From: Orychophragmus violaceus
Taxonomy: Eukaryota > Streptophyta > Magnoliopsida > Brassicales > Brassicaceae
Direction: 5' to 3'
NCBI GenBank assembly: GCA_030180135.1
Contig: CM058237.1
Span: 105,911,904-105,975,903 of the forward strand
Length of the DNA: 64,000 bases
The notes under the pieces were generated by a model, which worked only from the letters and a program-made list of their open reading frames with translations, was not told where the DNA came from and ran no database searches. The position numbers and the translations under genes are program-made. Shown here piece after piece: positions 56,350-64,000 of this stretch (position 1 is its first letter; every line of letters begins with the position of its first letter).

Positions 56350-57899
56350 GTGGTATCAGAGCCATTGGTTCTATTAGGATTTCTTGTTAGAATCATGTTT
56401 AGGTTGTTTAGAAGTGTTTGAATCAATCATTGCTTGAAATATGATAAGAAAACACTTAAGAAACAAAAGTTAAAACCCTAAACCAAAATCGCATGAACCG
56501 ATCCATTTGGAAAGGTATGCGTCGGAGTGTGGATCGGCATCGGATCACACGTCCGGATCGGTACACGACGAACGGACCGATCGCTTGAGCGGATCGTGTC
56601 GCGTCGTCGTCCCGATCGGCGTTGAGGCGCGAGAGATGGACCGGTCCGCTGTGCGATCGTGTCTCGCCTCTCTCGGCCCGCGCCGTCCCGCCGAACGTCC
56701 CGATCGTGTACCGCCTCTCGACCCAAGCTTGCCCGATCGCGTGAAGCTTACGCTGTCCGGATCATGGTCAAAGCATGTGTCGGTTCGGTTTGGTTTGTGG
56801 TTCGGTTTAAAATAATTAAAATTTAATCGTCACGGTTTACAGACTTAATAAAAATTATTAAATCTGGTTAAACCGTGATAAGAAATCCAATGTCGTTTAA
56901 AATTGGATTTAGTGCCTAAACCAGTGGTTTTCTAATTTGATTTGGTTGGACCAAATAAATTGAGAAAATCCGGTTTAGTAAATGACCGGTTAACAATTGT
57001 GGTTATCGTAGTAATTAATCTTGGTTAGACCAATTTTAATGAACCAGACCGGTTATGTCATTTAATTGGGCAATTGGGTTATGTCTTGGACATAGACCAA
57101 TTCTTGGGCCTTGGGCCAAGAAGTTAAAACAATTGGGCCAGTTATTTGAGTCTCTTCTTCAGATTTAATTTAAAATTTTATTTAATAATTAAAATTCGAT
57201 TTTAAATTAATTTGTTTCCAAAATATTAAATTAGAAAGTTTCTTGGAATAGAAGTTTCTAGATTTGCATGTTTTGGATATTTAGGAAATTTCTATAGTTA
57301 GAAAGTTTCCAATTTTAGGAAGTTTCCAATTATGAAAGTTTCCAAAAACAGAAGGTTTCCCAAAATGGAAAGTTTCCCAAAATAGTAATCTTCTATTTTG
57401 GGATGAGATTTTAAGAAAACCTATAAACCTCAAATAATATCAAGCGTTGGATGTTTTGTCCAGTCTATGTCAGCTGTTGAAACCCATTCAATTGTACACA
57501 TGGCCTTACAGTGTGAGGGTGTCTATCTTTTGCGTGGGTAAGACAGTTTGTGATTCATTAATGTTATTGGGAGTCCCAGACATTAGTGATTACATGACTG
57601 TATAGTCTGGTTTTCTTGACTGGGTCATCGGGAGTCCCGGACCTTGAGACATCAGAGTGGATTGGGCCTCGGGCCCAGATTCACAACCAAGAGTTATATC
57701 ACGGATATAATTAGCCGAGATAGGGCTTACCGATATAAGCTAAGGTTGGGTGACGGCCAGTGGCCCACTTTGATCTTAGTTATATGTGGATCTTGGAATC
57801 ATTATATTCTTTTGAGGGTAACTAATGTTATTGAATATAATGCGAGATTAATCATATAGAACATATTAACTAAAATCCTTTTATCTTAAATTTTCAGCT
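56350..57899 (+). other. Copia G primer site and 5' leader
   Basis: TGGTATCAGAGCC at 56351-56363, a CGATCG/'gatcgtgtc'-rich GC island (about 56505-56770), 'agaaagtttcc' repeats (57230-57400), hairpin CTTACAGTGTGAG (57505-57517), and the conserved block before the ATG. Confidence 0.75.
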
Positions 57900-60800
57900 A
57901 TGACTACAACAAGCACACAAAACACATTCTCAATCCGGTCTGTTCTCGACAAGGAGAAGCTGACTGGAACGAACTTCCTGACGTGGTCGAGGAACTTGAG
58001 GCTGGTCCTCAAGCAGGAGAAGAAGGAATATGTCCTTCGTGATCCCCTCCCCGAGAGGCCTCCAAACAATTCCGCCAGGAATCTGCAGAATGCTTGGGAA
58101 AAGCATTCGTCAGATGAAAATGATTTCTATTGCCTGATGTTGGCAACCATGACTCCTGAACTGCAAATGCAGTTCGAGAGTGTGATGTCGCCCATCGAGA
58201 TAATGGCAAGCCTGAAATCGCTTTTTCAGGAGCAGGCAAGAACTGAGAGGTTCCAGACAGTTAAGAACCTCTTAGACTGCAAGATGGCTGCAAGTGCGGC
58301 AGTGAGTCCTCATGTCTTGAAGATGATGGGTTATCTCGATCATCTTCAGAAACTCGACTGCCCTATCAGCCAGGAACTTGCTTGCGACATCATTCTGCAG
58401 TCTTTACCTGCAAGCTATGATCAGTTCATCCTGAACTTCAATATGCATGGCTTGAGTAAGACATTGCCTGAGCTTCACGGAATGCTCAAGACTGCAGAGC
58501 CCAGCTTGAGGAAAGCCAAGGACCCCAACGTGCTTATGGTGCAAAAGGGCAAGGGCTTTAGGAAATCCTCTGCCAAGGACAAGGGAAAGGCTAAGGCTGT
58601 TCAAGTCTCGGACAAGGACACGTCCAAGCCCAAGCCCAAGTCCAAGGCTGGGCCTACTGACATCTGCAGGTTCTGCAAAGAACCAGGGCATTGGAGGAGA
58701 GAATGTAAGAAATTCCTGGAAGGTCTAAAGGAATTGAAGAAGAAGACTCTGGAGACTTCTTCATCAGGTATTTTTGTTATAGAAGTTAATACAACTACTT
58801 CTGATAATACCTCATGGGTTATGGATACTGGTTGTGGGGCTCATATTTGTACTAATATGCAGGCACTCAGCAACAGTAGGAGGCTGAAGCAAGGACAAGT
58901 GGAGCTACGAGTTGGGAATGGAGCGAAAGTTCCTGCACTAGCTGTAGGCACATACTTGTTGTCTTTACCTTCGGGATTGGTTTTAGAACTTAATAACTGC
59001 TATTTTGTACCTGCGATAAGCAGAAATATTATTTCAGTTTCTTTGTTGTATTTGGAAGGTTATGATTTTTCAGTTAAGAATAAATTATGTTCCTTCAATC
59101 GCAATAATTTGTTCTATGGTTGTGCCCCTCTTACGAATGGGCTTTACATACTTGATCAATCCGCACCAATTTATAACATTAATACCAAACGGTTCAAACC
59201 TAATGAGGAGAACCAAACGTTTCTATGGCATTGTCGTTTAGGGCACATCAGTGAGAAACGCATTAAGAGGCTCCATTAGAATGGACTTCTTGGCTCGTTT
59301 GACTTTGAGTCATGTGAGAAATGCGAATCCTGCCTGATGGGCAAAATGACGCGGGCCCCCTTTAATAAACCCAACGAGAGGGCCAGTGACTTATTGGGCC
59401 TGATACACACTGATGTGTGTGGCCCAATGTCCACAAATGCAAGAGGAAACTACCAGTACTTCATTACCTTCACTGATGATTTCAGTAGGTATGGATATGT
59501 TTATTTAATGAAACATAAGTCTGAATCGTTTGAGAGATTCAGAAAATTCCAAAATGAAGTACAGAACCAACTTGGCAAAAGCATTAAAGCTCTTCGGTCC
59601 GACCGAGGAGGAGAATACTTGAGCCAAGAGTTCAGTGATCATCTGAGAGAGTGTGGGATAGTTTCCCAACTCACTCCTCCTGGAACACCTCAATGGAATG
59701 GTGTGTCTGAGAGGAGGAATCGGACCTTATTGGATATGGTTCGGTCTATGATGAGTCACACAGACCTTTCAATATCCCTTTGGGGATATGCTCTGCTAAC
59801 AGCAGTGTTCACCCTAAATAGAGCGCCATCAAAAGCAGTAGCCAAGACACCATATGAATTGTGGACTGGAGAAACTCCAGCGCTGTCTTATCTTAGAATT
59901 TGGGGTTGTGAAGCCTATGTCAAGACATTGATCTCTGACAAGCTTACACCAAAGTCTGATAAATGCTACTTCATTGGTTATCCGAAGGAGACCAAGGCTT
60001 ATTACTTCTACCTACGATCCGAGAACAAGATTTTTGTTGCCCGGGATTGTAATTTTCTTGAGAGGGAGTTTCTCTCTAAGAAAAGCAGTGGGAGTAAGGT
60101 ACTGCTTGAAGAAATTCAAGATGAACAGGATACTGCTCAACCTAATGAGGAAGAGCAGCAGGAGGACCTACAAGAAATTGTAGAGCCTGAACCTGTGGTA
60201 CCTGAAGTTCGAAGATCCGGGAGGATCCGTCACGAACCCGAGAGATATCAAGGATTCCTCGTGACTGACTGTCATGATCTTCTGATCATTGATGGTGATG
60301 AACCATCGAACTTCAATCAAGCCATGATGGGCCCAGATTCCTCTAAGTGGCGTAAGGCCACTGACTCCGAAATGGACTCCATGTCGGTCAACCAAGTGTT
60401 TTCATTGGTTGACTTACCCGCTGGTGTAAAAGCCATCGAGTGTAAATGGATCTTCAAGAAGAAGATCGACGTGGATGGAAATGTCCAGATTTATAAAGCC
60501 AGGTTGTTGGCAAAAGGTTTCAGGCAAGTTCACGGTGTGGATTATGATGAAACCTATTCCCCAGTGGCTATGATGAAATCTATTCGGATTCTACTAGCAA
60601 CTGCAGCTTTTCATGATTATGAAATTTGGCAGATGGACGTGAAAACCGCCTTCCTGAATGGAATTCTGGAAGAGGATGTGTATATGACACAACCTGACGG
60701 TTACATAGATCCAAAGAATGCTGGGAAAGTATGCAAGCTTCATAAATCCATTTATGGATTGAAGCAAGCATCGAGGAGCTGGAATCTTCGTTTTGATGAA

Positions 60801-61874
60801 GCGATCAAGCAATTTGACTTCATCAGAAACGAAGAAGAACAATGCGTGTATAGGAAGACTAGTGGGAGCAAGATAGTATTTCTTATTATGTATGTCGATG
60901 ACATACTCCTTCTCGGAAACGACGTACCAATGCTGCGGTCGGTAAAGGACTGGCTTGGAAGTTGTTTTTCCATGAAAGACATGGGTGAAGCCGCATACGT
61001 TCTTGGAATCAGGATCTACCGGGATAGATCTAAAAGGCTGATAGGCTTGTGTCAAGATTCATACATTGACAAAGTCCTGCATAGATTCAGCATGGCAGAT
61101 TCCAAGAAGGGCTTCACACCAATGGTACATGGCACAACGCTAAGCAAGAAGCAGAGCCCAACGACGGCTGCTGAGCTTGAGCGCATGAAGAATATTCCTT
61201 ATGCATCTGCAATAGGATCTGTCATGTATGCCATGATATGTACTCGTCCTGATGTTGCTTATGCATTGAGCATGACGAGTAGATACCAGTCTGATCCAGG
61301 TGAAAGCCACTGGATTGCCGTCAAGAATATCCTGAAGTATCTAAGACATACTAAGGATAAGTTCTTGGTGTACGGTGGAAGTGATGTGCTTGAAGTCAGT
61401 GGATTCACGGACGCAAGTTTCCAGACAGACAAAGATGATTTCCGGTCACAGTCCGGTTATATCTTTTGTCTGAATGGCGGTGCAGTTAGTTGGAGAAGCT
61501 CCAAGCAAGACACCGTTGCTGATTCCACTACAGAAGCTGAATATGTCGCCGCCTCAGAAGCAGCGAAGGAAGCTGTTTGGATACGAAAGTTCATTATTGA
61601 ACTAGGTGTGATACCAAATGCAGCTGAGCCTCTGGCACTGTTTTGTGATAACAATGGTGCTATAGCTCAGGCCAAGGAACCAAGATCACACCAGAAATCC
61701 AAGCATATACTAAGAAGATTTCACTTGATACGTGATATCATTAATAGAAAGGAAGTCAAGATCAGCCGAGTTGCGACAGATGACAATGTCGCTGATCCAT
61801 TGACAAAGCCACTCCCAAGGCCTAAGCTCGAGTACCTGACTGAAGCTGTAGGCATTAGAGACATTGAAATGTAA
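57900..61874 (+). pseudogene. Copia G Gag-Pol, single internal stop
   Basis: A single frame of 1324 codons plus stop, broken only by a TAG at 59277-59279, just after ...HISEKRIKRLH in the integrase zinc region, where D has TCG (serine). All motifs of D are present: CCHC (CRFCKEPGHWRREC), DTG, HH and CC, D,D35E, YVDD, RNase H acids. One point mutation separates it from an intact frame, so loss of function is recent or the stop might be read through at low level. Gag and protease could still be made from the 459-codon first part. Confidence 0.92.
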
Positions 61875-62728
61875 TCTAAATTTGAGTGGGAGTTTGACGG
61901 CTTTATTTAGTTATTGATATGTTCTTGTAAAACATTTTTTTGGATGTTTTAATAAAATTATTATTTCAAGATTATTTTAACTGTGATGAAATAATCGTTC
62001 CAAAATGATATAAACCATTTTATAGGTCATCGAAGTAAGTGACTTGATCTTGAGTCATCGAAGTCATTTAGCTTGATCATGAGACCCTATATTTGATAGA
62101 TGGCTTATATCATCCTGTCCCTAGTCGAAGGTTGTTGAAATTGGAACACCAACAACCGCGTGAGACTAGATTAGTATGTGACTTATGACCAAGTTTCAGG
62201 GTGTCATAGATGCACGGCATCAAAGTCAGTACATAGGTGTATGTTGGGGTACATACGACCGGACATGACCCGATAATAAGAACTCTTCAGGATATTTATA
62301 TTTGTGTCATAAGAGATTCTCACTACGACTATAGAGTATAGTCCTTAGACCTGAGTTCGCATGCATGTGACTGCACATGAACTGATGCGCTTTGATCATT
62401 GTCTAACGCTGTCGTTAAGCGATAGTTATAAGGACCTTGTTTGGGTGTATTATGAAGTGAGTAGTTTGCAGTGATGGAAAAAGACGGGATTTGTCCCTCC
62501 AATATAAATGGAGTGAATATCTCTAGGCCAATCGGAGATTTGAATACTGGAAAATGCATGGCCATGCTCAAACGGACTGTCCCGAGTCGTTTGGATTGTC
62601 AGTGTCAAATCAGAGTCCGATGAACATGATTAAGCTTTATAAGGATGACACTCATCTTGCCTTATGACTAATCGAGATATTGAGACAAAAGGATTATGAA
62701 TACAGAGATTCCAGTACAAGTGGGAGAT
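61875..62728 (+). other. Copia G 3' untranslated region and polypurine tract
   Basis: Non-coding and almost colinear with the D and F 3' UTRs, ending CAAGTGGGAGAT before the LTR. Confidence 0.75.
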
Positions 62729-63344
62729 TGTTGGAATTATGTCCAGTAATCTATGTACTGTCTCTAGAAAGTAAGAGTATGTCAATGATCAGACATAAGT
62801 CATATAATACTGGGGGTCATGATGGCTTGCTAGAGTCCGCTCATGATCTATAAGTCTTGGATTTATTGCCTTTATTATATGATCCCATATGGGTCACACG
62901 CCTAAGCTAACAGGAAACTATAAAGGAATGGTTCAGCAGAAGTACAGTAAAAGTGCCAGGCATTTACTGTACTTAGAGAGATTAAAGGGCCTGATTAAAT
63001 CTAAGGGATTTAATCAGATTGGTACTTGGGCCCAAAAGCCCAAAAGAACTAGACATAAGTTTTATAAATAAAACTTAACCTAGCTCTCTCTCTCTCAAAC
63101 TCTCTCTGCGCCTCCCTCCTCTCTGGTCTAGCAGCCATCTTCCTGAAGTGTGCGTGTGTGAACCTCTGGAGGAGCTGTCCCTTGACGGTTCTACTGATCT
63201 CTGACAATACCTCATCAATCCGCTGCATAAACAAGGTATTAACTGAGATCTCTTTATGATTCTGCAAGAGAACCTAGATCCAATATGTTTAGTAGAGTTT
63301 AATCAAGAAGAATTGAACCAGGAAAAACACTAAACAATCCTTCA
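62729..63344 (+). repeat. Copia G 3' LTR (616 bp)
   Basis: Same length as the 5' copy with at least four substitutions, for example TTGGTACTTGG against TTGGGACTTGG. Followed by TSD GGACG. Confidence 0.92.
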
Positions 63345-64000
63345 GGACGCCCTTATGCTGGATGCAAGTGGGAGATTCGAGTTTGATTGGACCGGACATT
63401 ATAGAAGAAACCACAGAGCGGATCAAGTTCCTTAAGATCAAAATGAAGGAAGCACAAGACCGTCAGAAGATCTATGCAGACAAGAGGCGAAAGGACATAG
63501 AGTTTGCGATTGGGGACCAGGTATACTTGAAGATGATAACCTTCAAGGGACGGGCTACGGTGTCGAGATGAGGGACCTGAGGTACCTAGGGCCGTTCCGA
63601 ATACTAGAGAGGGTAGGCACAGTCGCTTAAAAGTTAGACCTGCCAATGAGATGGAGGCGTTCCACAATGTCTTCCATGTGTCACAACTTTGAAAGTGCTT
63701 GGCCGACCAAGATATACTTATACCAGAGATACCAAGCGAACTCCAAGTGACTCTGACTATCGAGGCTAGGCCACTACGGATATTGGATAGGTCGGAGAAA
63801 GCAACCAAGAAGAAGGTCATTCAGATGGTCAAAGTGGAATAGTTGTGCAATGGAGTAAAAGTGATCATTTGGGAAACCGAGAGCAAAATGCGGGCTGATC
63901 ACCCCCGACCCACGCTAGGGTCGGCGGCACGGACAATGGGACAAGAATGCGAACAAACGGTCGAAGGAGATCATATATAGCGTTCCATGGTCAAATTGGA
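63345..64000 (+). pseudogene. H integrase C-terminal region and chromodomain-like tail, decayed
   Basis: Joined to 55733 in frame it gives RTPLCWMQVGDSSLIGPD and KMKEAQDRQKIYADKRRKD, typical of chromovirus integrase. After 63571 the frame breaks several times, but fragments of the GPF...VFHVSQL segment (63590-63690) and a WETESKMRADHP chromodomain-like piece (63875-63905) can be followed. No LTR is reached before the window ends. Confidence 0.7.

Larger units (their letters stand above)
55734..63344 (+). mobile_element. Copia element G, nearly intact, TSD GGACG
   Basis: A complete 7611-bp element with two 616-bp LTRs (55734-56349, 62729-63344) and TSD GGACG (55729-55733, 63345-63349). At least four differences between the LTRs. 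Its gag-pol is very close to D and has one stop. It is inserted in the integrase region of H. Confidence 0.93.
46698..64000 (+). mobile_element. Chromovirus-like Ty3/gypsy element H, host of F and G, right end off-window
   Basis: Three plus-strand pieces, 46698-47250, 54587-55733 and 63345-64000, join in frame once F and G and one copy of each TSD are removed. They give Gag tail, protease, RT, the end of integrase and a chromodomain-like tail. Domain order and words such as LYGRPCRTPLCW and KMKEAQDRQK fit the Tekay/Del-type chromoviruses. It has several stops and one large internal deletion. No LTR of H is visible. Confidence 0.8.

Overview
The window is plant nuclear DNA made almost entirely of nested LTR retrotransposons. 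I see no host gene, rRNA, tRNA or CRISPR array. The Ty1/copia proteins (UBN2-type Gag, CCHC knuckle, D,D35E integrase, YVDD reverse transcriptase), the initiator-Met tRNA primer sites, the Tat-type gypsy and the Athila-like gypsy end all point to a dicot. Brassicaceae is my best guess, from familiarity rather than any search. The nesting suggests heterochromatin, probably pericentromeric.

Layout, left to right. (1) 1-2928: 3' end of an Athila-like Ty3/gypsy element (+), inserted into (2) copia element A (-), whose visible part runs 2929-15403. A's right LTR is split by (3) complete copia element B (-), 7939-14856, TSD GCTGC. A itself sits in (4) a Tat-lineage gypsy element T (-), visible from 15404 to its 5' LTR at 45822-46364. 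T carries an antisense ORF with an apparent intron (15409-16682), a 47-bp tandem array, and decayed integrase, RNase H, RT, protease and gag. T is interrupted by (5) copia C (+), 17598-32416, TSD GTAAG, which holds (6) copia D (+), 19176-26898, TSD GAGTT; and by (7) copia E (-), 34525-41885, TSD GTACT. (8) From about 46698 to the end runs a chromovirus-like gypsy H (+), interrupted by (9) copia F (+), 47251-54586, TSD CAAGT, and (10) copia G (+), 55734-63344, TSD GGACG.

D is the only element with an unbroken gag-pol frame (1325 aa) and, by eye, identical LTRs, so it is the candidate autonomous master. G differs by one stop codon, E by one frameshift and one stop, C by two stops and loss of the integrase HHCC histidines. 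A, B and F form a second class: a near-intact Gag frame followed by collapsed pol. B and F share the same pol deletions and stop although they sit at different sites with their own TSDs, so the broken form itself must have been copied, with enzymes supplied in trans.

Most interesting signals: the trans-mobilised Gag-only class and the mosaic structure of F; a small hairpin with constant CAGUG loop in the leader of all seven copia elements, with a compensatory stem change; clusters of CGATCG-centred palindromes at the same leader position in all seven; and the intron-containing antisense ORF of T. All LTR comparisons were made by eye.
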